DNA of 42,814 nucleotides, from assembly GCA_023229785.1 (NCBI GenBank), contig JALNYV010000016.1, positions 1 to 42,814 of the forward strand. Reading direction: 5' to 3'. The stretch is from Candidatus Dojkabacteria bacterium. GTDB lineage: Bacteria; Patescibacteria; Dojkabacteria; SC72. A model generated the notes under the pieces. That model ran no database searches. It saw only the letters and a program-made list of their open reading frames with translations, and had not been told where the DNA came from. This document shows, piece after piece, positions 13,895 to 23,211 of the stretch. How positions within the stretch are numbered: position 1 is the stretch's first letter; each line of letters starts with the position of its first letter. The position numbers were made by a program, and so were the translations under genes.

Positions 13895-14305
13895 ATGGCT
13901 GCTAATACATCTCCAATTTATTCACTGGTAGGAAATATTACGGTAGGTAAAACGGTTGCTACAGCAAATACTGCTAAAGACGGTACGGGAACAGTTTTAA
14001 CAATATTTACGGCTGGTGCAAACGGATCCCGCGTAGAAAAAGTTCGTTTTAAAGCATTGGGCACGAATGTTGCTACAGTAGCGAGAATTTTCATTAACAA
14101 CGGTTCCGACCCAACAACCGCAACAAATAATATTTTATATGCTGACATTACATTAGCTGCTACAACAAACAGTGAAGTAGCTGCTTTAGCAACCAATGAT
14201 GTATTACTGGATCTAGTTTTACCACCATTTTATAAATTAACGGTTACTATTGGTACTACAGTTTCAGCTGGTTACGCTGTAGTCGCAATTGCAGGGGATT
14301 ATTAA
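13895..14305 (+). CDS. Small beta-rich virion protein
   Basis: 136 residues. It is low in Cys and charged residues, rich in Ala, Thr, Val and Gly (GSRVEKVRFKALGTNVATVA; LDLVLPPFYKLTVTIGTTV), typical of a jelly-roll or Ig-like virion subunit. Its last base overlaps the next start. The repeated layout with 12925 and 15880 suggests these small proteins may be related decoration or adaptor subunits. No specific family recognised. Confidence 0.6.
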   Translation: MAANTSPIYSLVGNITVGKTVATANTAKDGTGTVLTIFTAGANGSRVEKVRFKALGTNVATVARIFINNGSDPTTATNNILYADITLAATTNSEVAALATNDVLLDLVLPPFYKLTVTIGTTVSAGYAVVAIAGDY

Positions 14306-15225
14306 TGTCTTCTGACATAAACGGTTTTGTTAGGAAAACCTCAGAAGTCTGTTTAATAACAACCATTAGTTACGATGGTATTAACAGTGATGTGCCTAAA
14401 ATAGATTTAACGGCTTATACTACAAAAGTCTCAGCTGATATTTCAATAAACCCTAAAATGAACGGTGCATTTATCGTTAATGATACTTTATATCCTGGTA
14501 ATAAACGGGGTGCGGGCGCCATTGATTTACAAGTTACACGCACATCAAACTTAGAGATCGCATCAGGAGCCGCAGCTGTAGCTATTGGGCGTGGTAATAC
14601 GGTAGCCGGTACAGGTTCCGTAGGTATAGGATACAATAACACTACATCGTTAAATTCTGGTACCGCTATAGGAACTGGTAATTTTTCTAGTGCGGTAGGA
14701 TCTACATGCTTAGGTTATAATAATAGAGCTACAGGTCAATTCAGTTTAGCTCACGGTCAAAACGCAGATACTTTTTCATGTTATGGTCGTCACACATTTC
14801 AATCAAGTATGATTGCTGTTACGGGTGATTCTCAGTATTCAATATTTAATATTAAGGGTTCGACTACAGGTGTTACTCCCTTAGTATTAACGGCTGACTC
14901 TGGTGCTGCATCAACCGCAAATCAAGTAACGTTATCAAATAATAGTGCGTACGCATTCGAAGGTTTAATCGTAGTTAAACAATCTGGTACATCCGTTACC
15001 AGTGCCTGGAAATTCGAGGGTTTAATTGTTCGTGGAGCGAATGCAGCTGCAACAACTCTAATAACTAGTACAATAACTGCAATTAGTAATACTACAGCTA
15101 TTACAGGTCCTGCGTTTACAGCTGATGTTACAAATGGTTCATTAGCCTGTACGGTTACGGGTGTATTAGCTACTAATTTACGTTGGAATTGTACAATAAA
15201 TACCACTGAAATAATTTATGCATAG
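14305..15225 (+). CDS. Fibre-like protein with YadA-type head repeats
   Basis: 306 residues. The middle (residues ~90-165) holds repeats of the form AIGxxNxxxGxxSxGxGxxN, e.g. AVAIGRGNTVAGTGSVGIGY and STCLGYNNRATGQFSLAHGQ. This is the left-handed beta-roll of trimeric adhesin heads (Hep_Hag/YadA-like). The C-terminal part has a duplicated motif, AFEGLIVVKQSGTS and KFEGLIVRGANAA. Such a trimeric protein fits host recognition on a capsid or tail fibre. It overlaps the previous gene by one base. A beta-roll in a phage virion gene suggests exchange with bacterial adhesins. Confidence 0.75.
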   Translation: MSSDINGFVRKTSEVCLITTISYDGINSDVPKIDLTAYTTKVSADISINPKMNGAFIVNDTLYPGNKRGAGAIDLQVTRTSNLEIASGAAAVAIGRGNTVAGTGSVGIGYNNTTSLNSGTAIGTGNFSSAVGSTCLGYNNRATGQFSLAHGQNADTFSCYGRHTFQSSMIAVTGDSQYSIFNIKGSTTGVTPLVLTADSGAASTANQVTLSNNSAYAFEGLIVVKQSGTSVTSAWKFEGLIVRGANAAATTLITSTITAISNTTAITGPAFTADVTNGSLACTVTGVLATNLRWNCTINTTEIIYA

Positions 15226-15233
15226 GAAATAAT

Positions 15234-15506
15234 ATGGCACTACAAAAAGCGGTTACCACAGAATCAGGCATACAATGTAGTGAAGCCTACATAAATATTA
15301 ATAATTTACATTACCTTAAAAATGGTCGAACCCATGTTACGATAAACGCCTTTTATAATAAAGATGCAAAAGATAGTAATTGTGCTATATTATCTTCGAA
15401 TAATTACGTTTTTTCATATGACTATACTTCCAATTTAAGTATCATTGTTCAAGCCTATACTTTTTTAAAGACCTTACCTGAGTTTTCAGGAGCCATTGAT
15501 GTCTAA
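15234..15506 (+). CDS. Small virion-region protein
   Basis: 90 residues, starting 8 bases after the YadA-like gene with GGAAATAAT as a weak ribosome site. It is a beta-type sequence (CSEAYININNLHYLKNGRTH; TYFLK-like end) with aromatic residues and two cysteines. It overlaps the next gene by 8 bases. The pattern of a conserved small protein about turning amino acids in a strand (VTINAFYNKDAKD) resembles small tail-associated proteins of other podophages. Function unknown. Confidence 0.6.
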   Translation: MALQKAVTTESGIQCSEAYININNLHYLKNGRTHVTINAFYNKDAKDSNCAILSSNNYVFSYDYTSNLSIIVQAYTFLKTLPEFSGAIDV

Positions 15507-15831
15507 CATAAAAAATAAGGTTGTAGTATTTGATAAATATGGTGCTACCGTTCTAATTAATCCACCAAATATTGAGAATTTACGTAAACAAAATAATGTG
15601 CTCATTAATCCACGATTGGATCAAGTTTCCGGTTTGCCTACCCACAAGTGGAAGAAGGTCGGAAATGAAGTCATTGCAAAACTACCGGCTGAAGTATTAA
15701 CGGCATCAGTATTGCATGAAACTGGCGTGATTGGTCGTAAAAAGAAATCGAGAAATGACAAGTTTTTACAGGGTTTAGCTTTATACTCTTTAATTCATAC
15801 AATTTTGACTGTTTACACCATTTTACGGTAA
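15499..15831 (+). CDS. Virion-region protein with C-terminal hydrophobic helix
   Basis: 110 residues from ATG 15499, eight bases after AGGAG. The N-terminal half is beta-like (KVVVFDKYGATVLINPPNIE). A basic patch follows (VIGRKKKSRNDKF) before a hydrophobic C-terminal segment (LALYSLIHTILTVYTILR). The last segment could cross a membrane during DNA ejection. It overlaps the upstream gene by 8 bases. No family recognised. Confidence 0.6.
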   Translation: MSNIKNKVVVFDKYGATVLINPPNIENLRKQNNVLINPRLDQVSGLPTHKWKKVGNEVIAKLPAEVLTASVLHETGVIGRKKKSRNDKFLQGLALYSLIHTILTVYTILR

Positions 15832-15879
15832 TATTCTTTATGACCGCAATTTCTAAGCGGGGTAAACAAAAGGATATTT

Positions 15880-16242
15880 ATGTCAAATGGTGCATCTGCT
15901 ATTCGCTTTCAACCAAAAAACTTCGAAACCGCAGCTACGGCTGCTACTAAAGATAGTTCAGCATTCGGTTTACCTCCAAATGCCGATGAAGTCGGTTTAT
16001 TATTTAACATTGTTTCCGGCTCCGCCGCAGCGATAACCATTAAATTACAACATTCTGGTGATGACGGCACAACTTGGGTTGATTTAGCGGGAGCAAGTAT
16101 TACATCTTTAATTTCGGCTGGTACAGCCATGGCTTTTGCTAGTACACCCAATACGGGCTTAGTAAGAATAAGTATGAGTACTTTAACTACTCCGTCTTCG
16201 CTTGTATGTAATGCCAGCGTAATTTATGGTCGTAGATACTAA
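15880..16242 (+). CDS. Small beta-sandwich virion protein
   Basis: 120 residues behind AAAGGAT. The order of strands (EVGLLFNIVSGSAAAITIKL, QHSGDDGTTWVDLAGASITS, GLVRISMSTL) strongly resembles small phage proteins with a discoidin or Ig-like sandwich found near tails and heads. Such proteins often bind carbohydrate or decorate the head. It ends just before the long fibre gene. Confidence 0.65.
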   Translation: MSNGASAIRFQPKNFETAATAATKDSSAFGLPPNADEVGLLFNIVSGSAAAITIKLQHSGDDGTTWVDLAGASITSLISAGTAMAFASTPNTGLVRISMSTLTTPSSLVCNASVIYGRRY

Positions 16243-16264
16243 TCAGTCTAAATAAGGATTATTT

Positions 16265-17617
16265 ATGGGATTAAATACAAAGACATTTGGAACTGGTATT
16301 ACACTTGAACCTCAATCAGCCGATCCAGCCTCACCTAGTGAGGGTCAACTTCAATATGCGGATGGAACCGCAAGAACCGAAGGTATATGGGTCTATAAAA
16401 ACGGTGCTTGGGTTCAACCTGATGCTGGAAATGCTGCTACCGTAACAACAAACGCTAATTTAACTGGTGATGTAACATCATCTGGAAATGCTACAACATA
16501 CACTACTGTACCTATTTTAAAGGGTGGTACAGGTCAAACGACTAAAGCCCCTGCTTTTGACGCGTTATCACCCATGACAACCGGTGGAGACATAATTTAT
16601 GGTGGTGCCTCGGGAACCGGTACAAGACTAGCAAATGGATCAGCTGGTCAAGTTCTAACTAGTGCTGGTGGGACTTCAGCTCCTGCATGGTCTAGTCCCG
16701 CATCTGCACCATCATCTTTTAATCAAGTCGATAATTTAAGTTTTGTAACGAGTGTTGCAGCAAATGCGCTAACAATTGATATTAAAGATGCATCTGGTAA
16801 TACTCCTTCAGCAACAACAACATCCATATCATTTAGATCTTCAACACTAACTTCTGGTGCGTATGTAAATAGATCTATTACTTCGGCTCTGTCAATGACA
16901 GTTTCATCTGGTTCAACTTTAGGTCATACCAGTGCAGTAGCTAAAAACATATGGTTATATGCCATTGATAATGCCGGAACCGTTGAACTTGCTGTGTCTT
17001 CTAATCAATTTGATGAATCTTACTTATACTCGACTACCGCAGAAGGAGGTGCAGGCGCAGCTGATTCAGATGCCATATTGTATTCTACTACTGCTAGGTC
17101 AAACGTTGCCATACGTTTAATCGGTAGAATGTTATCATCTCAAACAACCGCAGGAACCTGGGTAGCTGTACCAACTGATGTTGCAATGGTTTATCAACAA
17201 GAGGTCTCTGTAAGTGCGCTTTATACTGGAATACCAACTGGAACTTTGAACAGTTCATTAAATACTAGTACGTTTCCTACTAAGATAAAGGACTCGCATA
17301 ATGCTTATTCTAGTGGAACATATGCTATTCCAGTTAGTGGTGCGTACAGTATCTCAGCACAAACTAGACATGCTGGAACTTTTACAACAGGTACGTCGGG
17401 TGGAATTTCTATATTCATTGATGGAATTGAAAAATATACAAAATACGAATCACTAGCTGATTCAGTTCAAGTTCCTTATCCAAGTATTAATGTACAATCA
17501 ATACCGTTGTTAGCAGGTCAATTAATTACTATACGATCTTATAACGATGGGACAACACCTTCATTTGCAACCGCTATTTCTAATTGGTTCTCAATCACCA
17601 GAACAGGAAATTATTAA
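16265..17617 (+). CDS. Tail fibre protein with C-terminal C1q/TNF-like domain
   Basis: 450 residues behind AAGGATTATTT. It opens with a fibre-type N-terminus (LEPQSADPASPSEGQLQYAD), then the widespread fibre shaft motif ILKGGTGQTTK...AFDALSPMTTGGDIIYG (residues ~82-120) and GSAGQVLTSAGGTSAPAW. A beta domain follows (~155-310). The last ~130 residues (AYSSGTYAIPVSGAYSISAQ to the end SITRTGNY) look like a C1q/TNF jelly roll, a common trimeric receptor-binding head. This is the best candidate for the host-binding fibre. Its stop overlaps the next start (TAATG). Confidence 0.85.
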   Translation: MGLNTKTFGTGITLEPQSADPASPSEGQLQYADGTARTEGIWVYKNGAWVQPDAGNAATVTTNANLTGDVTSSGNATTYTTVPILKGGTGQTTKAPAFDALSPMTTGGDIIYGGASGTGTRLANGSAGQVLTSAGGTSAPAWSSPASAPSSFNQVDNLSFVTSVAANALTIDIKDASGNTPSATTTSISFRSSTLTSGAYVNRSITSALSMTVSSGSTLGHTSAVAKNIWLYAIDNAGTVELAVSSNQFDESYLYSTTAEGGAGAADSDAILYSTTARSNVAIRLIGRMLSSQTTAGTWVAVPTDVAMVYQQEVSVSALYTGIPTGTLNSSLNTSTFPTKIKDSHNAYSSGTYAIPVSGAYSISAQTRHAGTFTTGTSGGISIFIDGIEKYTKYESLADSVQVPYPSINVQSIPLLAGQLITIRSYNDGTTPSFATAISNWFSITRTGNY

Positions 17618-18393
17618 TGATAACATTAGGTTCAAATTCAACACTAAGTTTAACGATTCCTTCACCCGGAGAATCAAACTGGGCTACAGCCATAAGAAAC
17701 GGTTGTTTTCAAAAAATAGTAGATCATAATCACCAGGGTTTATCGGGTACGGGAGCAAAATTATTAGGTTATTTAGCGCTAGACCTAACTACAGCAACAT
17801 TAACTAATAATGTTTGGTTCTTAGCACGTAATGCAGCCAACTCGGGTAACTTAAAAATCTTTAAGATTGGTTCAAATAATTTAGACATTTATTTAGGTGA
17901 TGATACAGTTACTGCAACATCAACTCGGCTCGGTTCCCTTGTAATAAAATCAGATACTTATATCAAATCCGCTAATGCAGCTAGTTCTGGTACTATTAGC
18001 ATATTAAAGGTTAATGCTTCTGATAAAGTAGTTTTAGGTGATACGAACGTATCAGAAATTCAAGGTAATGCATTAAGTATTACTAAGTTAGCTAATATTA
18101 CGGCAAATAATACTGCTATTACGTTAACTGATAATCAAGTATCAGCCATAGATACTGGTGTTATTATTGCTTTAACAACCGATGAAACCATTGAAATTGA
18201 TTATAAGTTAAAACGTTCGACTTCCACCCAAAAAGGAACATTAACAGTTGATTATAATTCTGGTAGTATAACTAATGAATATGTGGGTACTAATGTAGGA
18301 GTAACCTTTAGTTTATCTTCTGGTTTAATTAAGTATACATCTACTTCTACCGGAACCGCACCAACAATTATTACAACAACACGGAGAATATAA
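17617..18393 (+). CDS. Fibre-like or baseplate-like virion protein
   Basis: 258 residues from ATG 17617, chosen because it overlaps the previous stop by one base. The N-terminus (LSLTIPSPGESNWATAIRNG, then KIVDHNHQGLSGTGAKL) is seen in many podophage fibre-associated proteins. The rest is beta-rich with Ser, Thr, Asn and Ile (FKIGSNNLDIYLGDDTVTAT). It probably pairs with or caps the fibre at 16265. It overlaps the next gene by one base. Confidence 0.7.
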   Translation: MITLGSNSTLSLTIPSPGESNWATAIRNGCFQKIVDHNHQGLSGTGAKLLGYLALDLTTATLTNNVWFLARNAANSGNLKIFKIGSNNLDIYLGDDTVTATSTRLGSLVIKSDTYIKSANAASSGTISILKVNASDKVVLGDTNVSEIQGNALSITKLANITANNTAITLTDNQVSAIDTGVIIALTTDETIEIDYKLKRSTSTQKGTLTVDYNSGSITNEYVGTNVGVTFSLSSGLIKYTSTSTGTAPTIITTTRRI

Positions 18394-18842
18394 TGCCCGA
18401 TTACAATCTACTGTCTGATGAAGAAAAAAAACTTAAAACCGGATTTGACACTAATAATACTAGTGACACATCTTCACCTGATATGAGTAATGCACAAAAA
18501 ATGCAAATGGGTGTTCAAATGCTTCAAGCATTAAAGGGTGGGCAAGATTCGGGTGGCTCATCTCCAACTGCAACTGGTGGAATGATTCAAGGTGGTATGG
18601 CTGGTGCATCAACCGGAAATCCTTATGCTGCCGCTGGTGGAGCCGCAGCTGGTCTAGTTACCGGTTTACTTGGGGCATCGGCTGCTAGAGCCGAACAAAA
18701 GCGTAAAGCTGATGCGGGAATGTATCAAAATATGGTAGCAATTGAAGGTGATAAACAGGCGCGTTTACAGTCTGCCATGGCTAATATGGCTCAAGGTATG
18801 GGTCAATCTTTAATGCAGAATCAAAGCAATGTAAGGTTATAA
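18393..18842 (+). CDS. Gly/Ala/Met-rich virion protein
   Basis: 149 residues. The first third is polar and Asp/Ser-rich. The middle is a glycine and alanine run (GGMIQGGMAGASTGNPYAAA, then GGAAAGLVTGLLGASAA) that could insert in membranes, and the end is a charged, Gln/Met-rich helix. This type of protein is usual among ejected internal virion proteins. It lies just before the tail adaptor. The assignment is by composition and position. Confidence 0.6.
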   Translation: MPDYNLLSDEEKKLKTGFDTNNTSDTSSPDMSNAQKMQMGVQMLQALKGGQDSGGSSPTATGGMIQGGMAGASTGNPYAAAGGAAAGLVTGLLGASAARAEQKRKADAGMYQNMVAIEGDKQARLQSAMANMAQGMGQSLMQNQSNVRL

Positions 18843-18846
18843 TAAA

Positions 18847-19812
18847 ATGGGTATCTTAATAGATTACGTTATTTCCGATGTACGAAAAAATACGGATAAT
18901 GAGGAGTTTAACTCCGAGGTCGGTTATTCTAATGAAGAAATCGTAAGATTTATTAATGATGGTCGTAATCGATTACATGCTCGTATAGTAGCTCAACATT
19001 CAAGTGCTTTCGTAGAAGAGTATGAAGTATCAGTTACCAATGATGTTGAATCATATAATATGCCGTACAATGCATATTTAGGTAATAAAGTATCAAATGT
19101 TGAATATTCTCGTACCGGTTTATCAGATGATTATTATTCTTTAAAAAGAGAATCCCATAAGTTACGTAGACCATCAGGTAATGGTCATCCAAATGCTTAC
19201 TCGTTAAAAGCAAATAAAATTTATTTATCAGCAACACCTAATAATTCAACCGGTAAATTACGGATTTCCTTCGTTGTGGCTCCTAAGCAATTGAATAAAC
19301 GTAGAGGTCAAATAATTGCGACTTCTGAATGTAGTGACTCATTAAGTGCCCCAACATTCATAAACATTAATTTTATTGACGCTACTTATGATGAAACTGA
19401 ATTAAATCGTGATACTCATTTCTGTGTAGTAGATAAATACGGTAATTTAAAGATGTCTAACGTTATACTATCTTCCGTTGGTGATGCAGGTATAACCGTG
19501 GATTTAACATCTTATGAAGCTGTATTAAATATTGACTCATCAACTGTTTTCAATACTGGTGACGTAATTGCTCAAGGTGATTATATAGTACCAGGTAAGT
19601 ATTCAAGCTCTCATATCGACGAAGTTGATTCAATTAGACGATATATTAGAACTTTTGCTGAAGTTGAAGTTCTTATGCGAGATTCTTCAATTGATACAAA
19701 TCAAGCACAACAAATGCTAGGAACCATAGAGAAAGAAATAGTTGATAGTTATGCTGATACCAGCGATGACATTGATTATATACCAGAAATAAATACTGAC
19801 TGGGGTTATTAA
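18847..19812 (+). CDS. Head-tail adaptor (tail tubular protein A-like)
   Basis: 321 residues. The start (GILIDYVISDVRKNTDNEEF then YSNEEIVRFINDGRNRLHARI) matches the layout of podovirus adaptor proteins, in which helices bind the portal base and hold the first tail ring. The last 40 residues (EVEVLMRDSSIDTNQAQQML) form a long helix and an acidic end. It precedes the nozzle gene directly (stop 19810-19812, start 19813), as in T7 and P22 type tails. Confidence 0.85.
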   Translation: MGILIDYVISDVRKNTDNEEFNSEVGYSNEEIVRFINDGRNRLHARIVAQHSSAFVEEYEVSVTNDVESYNMPYNAYLGNKVSNVEYSRTGLSDDYYSLKRESHKLRRPSGNGHPNAYSLKANKIYLSATPNNSTGKLRISFVVAPKQLNKRRGQIIATSECSDSLSAPTFININFIDATYDETELNRDTHFCVVDKYGNLKMSNVILSSVGDAGITVDLTSYEAVLNIDSSTVFNTGDVIAQGDYIVPGKYSSSHIDEVDSIRRYIRTFAEVEVLMRDSSIDTNQAQQMLGTIEKEIVDSYADTSDDIDYIPEINTDWGY

Positions 19813-22143
19813 ATGGTAGCTCCTCACACATCCATAAAAGAATTTGATGATATTAAAGGTTTAGATCTTCATGCATCTGAATTAAAGCGTAGTCACGTAA
19901 ATGCGACCTACACTAAAAATGCTATATTACGACAAACTGGTGCTTTAAACAAACGACCCGGGTGGTCACGAAAAGCCAGTAAAGTTGGTGGATCAGGTAA
20001 TGATGTAGGATGTTTTGGAGCAAAGGTTTTTCATAATGTTAATACTACGACCGGCGTTATAACAGAAGAGATATTATCGGTTGGTGACACAGTTTATAAA
20101 TTAACTACGGGTTCCTTCACACTAGCTTATGCTGGTGCAGCTGTAGCAACATATTCAGTTATAACTGATGGTACCGATATAAACTTTCTAATTTATTTAG
20201 ATGATGTATTAACATACACTTATGATATGGGTAACGGATCTGAAGTAGTACCCATTTACATTGTTGATTTAGTTGCCTATTTAAACGGATTAACTAGCTT
20301 TACTGCGGTTGGCTCGGGAACCTGTTTTGCAGCTTTCTTACCCGTTATACAAGCTGTTACTATTACGGCGGCACCAATAACGATTACGTATAATGATTGG
20401 ATTGCATTGAGTACGCCAACGGGTTATGTTAACCCCATTACACCAGCCCAAACGTTACCATTTTATAATTATAATGCTACTTCAACTAGCACTGACTTTG
20501 AAAATGCATCAATAGTAGAAGTTAATGATGTTATTTACTTCGCTACTGGAACCGATGAGCTCCATAAATATGACGGTACTCGTTTATATAGGGCTGGTAT
20601 GCCGCATGGAGATACTCCTATAACCGTTGCTAACGCTGGTGCAGGTGTATTAGATGCGGGAGCTTATTATTATAAAATCACATATTCTTATACTGATGCT
20701 AAAGAAAATATTGTTGAAGGTCGTATATCAGATAGCTCCGTGTCATTAACGGTTGGAGCCAATAAAAAAATAGATATAACATATTATAACTTAAGACATT
20801 CGTATACTACACCACCAATTAATCCAGAAAATTATAAAGGATATGATACCCAATCATCTAATTTAAAAGTTAATATTTGGAGAACTAAGCATGATCAATC
20901 TGCTACATCAACATATTATTTGGTTACAGCTGCCACTAATAACTCAGCTGCCGATACTACGACTTATGTCGATAACATACCTGATTCTTCTTTGGGTGCA
21001 GCATATATTGAACCGTTAAAAACACCAGGTCTCCCACCTAAATGCAAGTACTTAGACGTTTGGCGTAACATGTTAATTATGTCGGGTAATCCAACCGCAG
21101 TTAACACGGTTTATTATGCTGATATTGAAGGTGGAAACGAGATTTTTCCAACTGCTAATGCATTTGATGTCGATTCTAAAGTTACTGGTCTAAGATCATT
21201 AGATAATATTTTAGGTGTATTCCGCTTAAAAGCTATTGATGGTGTTACCGGTGATTTAGCGACAGACGTATTTCAGGTCGATCATTTATCACGAGATGGC
21301 GTGGGCTGCGCTGCTAATGCAACCATAGAAGAAATAGGTGGTAAATTATATTTTCTTGCTGATCGGGGTGTGTACCGAATATCACAGCAAGGTGGTCTAG
21401 AGCACATTGGGTTAGCTATATCACCTAAACTTCAAGCAGGAAATTCTTTTAGTTTTAAACAAGCTACTGCCATGAATTGGCATGACAAATTCTTATACGC
21501 AATACATATGCCAGTATGTGCAACAAATTCATCTTACTCGGATAATACGACTAATGAAATATTCGTATTTGATTATCAACGAGAAGCCTGGTTTGCGTGG
21601 GATAACTTTAATTTTATGGGTGGTTATGCTCAAAAAGATGATGGTACACTTTACATACTAGGTCGTATTTCGACCATGAAATCCATAGAAATATTAAAGA
21701 AACAATTAAATATGTACGATTTTTCAGATCACACAGATATCATTAACTTTGATTATCGAACCGCATGGGATTCAATGGGAGAACCATCCATATTTAAGAA
21801 ATTCTTGCGCATTAAAGTTCATTCTTATGACATATCAATAAATGATTTTGAATGCGATGTTTTCAGTGTTAATTTAATTACTCAACACGATTTTATTGAT
21901 CAAGATATAACTGATTTAACCCTAGATTTTTCTGGTGGTAATAATGGTTGGGGTGGTACACCATGGGGTGTATTTACGTGGGGTGATATTAGAAGTACGC
22001 AATTACGTACGAAAATTGCTTCAAAGAAATCAAAAAGCATGAGAACCATATTTAAAAACAGTAATTTACACGAAAATGTGTTAATATCTGGTTGGGAAGT
22101 AGAAGTTGCGACACCTTACACCTTAACGGCATTAGCGGAATGA
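19813..22143 (+). CDS. Tail nozzle / packaged DNA stabilisation protein (tail tubular protein B-like)
   Basis: 776 residues, normal for the family. The N-terminus (SIKEFDDIKGLDLHASELKR, ...RQTGALNKRPGWSR) is the typical opening of podovirus nozzle proteins, where a list of beta-propeller blades follows. Repeated short blade motifs occur (VYRISQQGGLEHIG; GVFTWGDI) with Trp and Gly turns. Such a hexamer forms the tip of the short tail and keeps DNA in. Directly before it is the adaptor, directly after it a small tail protein (4-base overlap). Confidence 0.9.
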   Translation: MVAPHTSIKEFDDIKGLDLHASELKRSHVNATYTKNAILRQTGALNKRPGWSRKASKVGGSGNDVGCFGAKVFHNVNTTTGVITEEILSVGDTVYKLTTGSFTLAYAGAAVATYSVITDGTDINFLIYLDDVLTYTYDMGNGSEVVPIYIVDLVAYLNGLTSFTAVGSGTCFAAFLPVIQAVTITAAPITITYNDWIALSTPTGYVNPITPAQTLPFYNYNATSTSTDFENASIVEVNDVIYFATGTDELHKYDGTRLYRAGMPHGDTPITVANAGAGVLDAGAYYYKITYSYTDAKENIVEGRISDSSVSLTVGANKKIDITYYNLRHSYTTPPINPENYKGYDTQSSNLKVNIWRTKHDQSATSTYYLVTAATNNSAADTTTYVDNIPDSSLGAAYIEPLKTPGLPPKCKYLDVWRNMLIMSGNPTAVNTVYYADIEGGNEIFPTANAFDVDSKVTGLRSLDNILGVFRLKAIDGVTGDLATDVFQVDHLSRDGVGCAANATIEEIGGKLYFLADRGVYRISQQGGLEHIGLAISPKLQAGNSFSFKQATAMNWHDKFLYAIHMPVCATNSSYSDNTTNEIFVFDYQREAWFAWDNFNFMGGYAQKDDGTLYILGRISTMKSIEILKKQLNMYDFSDHTDIINFDYRTAWDSMGEPSIFKKFLRIKVHSYDISINDFECDVFSVNLITQHDFIDQDITDLTLDFSGGNNGWGGTPWGVFTWGDIRSTQLRTKIASKKSKSMRTIFKNSNLHENVLISGWEVEVATPYTLTALAE

Positions 22144-22445
22144 AGTTTAGAATTGAAGTTATAACAGTTTTTAAACAGCTTTTAAAAGAGTTATCCGTTG
22201 GTTTGCGTGATTTAACGTTTACAGATAACTTTCATTCGTTTGAGTGGTCTGGCACGATTGTCGCTAGTGAAACTAATTATAAAATTCGCCATTCTTTACA
22301 GTTAACTCCGTCTAAGTATATAATAGTACATCAGACCGGAAATGCAGTGGTTACTGCAGGCAGTACTCTGTGGGATAGTAATTACGTTTATATGACTAAT
22401 AATACGGCTACAGATGCCGTGCTAACAATAATTTTTTTCAAGTAG
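22140..22445 (+). CDS. Small tail-associated protein
   Basis: 101 residues from ATG 22140, overlapping the nozzle stop by 4 bases; the longer upstream frame lies in the nozzle gene and is rejected. The N-terminus is helical (KFRIEVITVFKQLLKELSVG), the remainder is beta-rich (FEWSGTIVASETNYKIRHSL; YIIVHQTGNAVVTAGS). Its place between nozzle and ejection proteins suggests a tail tip or needle-associated part. No family recognised. Confidence 0.65.
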   Translation: MKFRIEVITVFKQLLKELSVGLRDLTFTDNFHSFEWSGTIVASETNYKIRHSLQLTPSKYIIVHQTGNAVVTAGSTLWDSNYVYMTNNTATDAVLTIIFFK

Positions 22446-22451
22446 GTTTTT

Positions 22452-23207
22452 ATGGCTGACTATAATCAATATGCAACATCCAGATCATTATTAACTGGTG
22501 CATCTAATATCGATTTTTTAAAGTCTCAGTTAGAGGATACTAAACGACGTTCCACACAGAGCTTTGCTGAAGGTACCCGAGGCGCTAATATGCGGGCAGC
22601 TCAGATGGCTGATCTTGAGGGTCAAATTGCTAGAGGTGGCATACAAGATCCAGCTCAAGCAAGTTACTTACAAGGTGTTAAAAATGCTGAGCAAGTACTA
22701 GGGGCTGAAGGTCTCGGAAGACTAGAAAGTGATACACAGGTTCAAGACGTATTAAGTCGGTATAAGGATGCTGCTACTCAAGGGTACGATTCAACTACTC
22801 TTGAAGCACAGCGTCAAGCCATGAACCAAGGCATAGATAGATCAATGCAGACCTCATCACGAGCTTTATCCGGTCAATTAGCGCGATCTGGTGTTAAGGG
22901 TGCCGCAGCTGGTAACCAACAAATGGGATTGGCTGCTCAAGCCAATATGCAAAGAGGTAACATTGAACGTGATATCTTTCTTAAAAACGCTGATTTTAAA
23001 AATCAAGCCCTACAAAAATACGGTGAATCACTCGGTCAAGTTAAAACCTTCGATCTAGGTCAAGCAGCCAGAGAAAAAAATATTATCATGCAATCAGGAT
23101 TTGGTTTTACTCAAATGGGTGAAGCTAAGGCTAGTGCTGCTACCCAGGCTGAATTAGCGGGGAAAATGGCTCAAGCTCAATCTTCCGCAGGTAAGGGTAA
23201 GTGGTAA
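22452..23207 (+). CDS. Internal virion (ejection) protein 1
   Basis: 251 residues, strongly helical, Gln/Ala-rich and almost free of aromatic core residues (TRGANMRAAQMADLEGQIAR, RSMQTSSRALSGQLARSGVK). This composition is typical of ejected internal core proteins of podoviruses (P22 gp7/gp20/gp16-like, T7 gp14-like). The region before the end, KAAAGNQQ-like and SAATQAELAGKMAQAQS, could pack against the DNA or form a trans-envelope tube. It is the first of several such genes. Confidence 0.75.
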   Translation: MADYNQYATSRSLLTGASNIDFLKSQLEDTKRRSTQSFAEGTRGANMRAAQMADLEGQIARGGIQDPAQASYLQGVKNAEQVLGAEGLGRLESDTQVQDVLSRYKDAATQGYDSTTLEAQRQAMNQGIDRSMQTSSRALSGQLARSGVKGAAAGNQQMGLAAQANMQRGNIERDIFLKNADFKNQALQKYGESLGQVKTFDLGQAAREKNIIMQSGFGFTQMGEAKASAATQAELAGKMAQAQSSAGKGKW

Positions 23208-23211
23208 TACC

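Noticed and set aside
13918..14196. Minus-strand frames over structural genes (also 5204-5443, 6604-6849, 9004-9240, 14415-14642, 14922-15206, 15909-16151, 25253-25492, 26983-27183)
   Set aside because: All lie within well-supported plus-strand genes, without ribosome sites, and have shadow composition.
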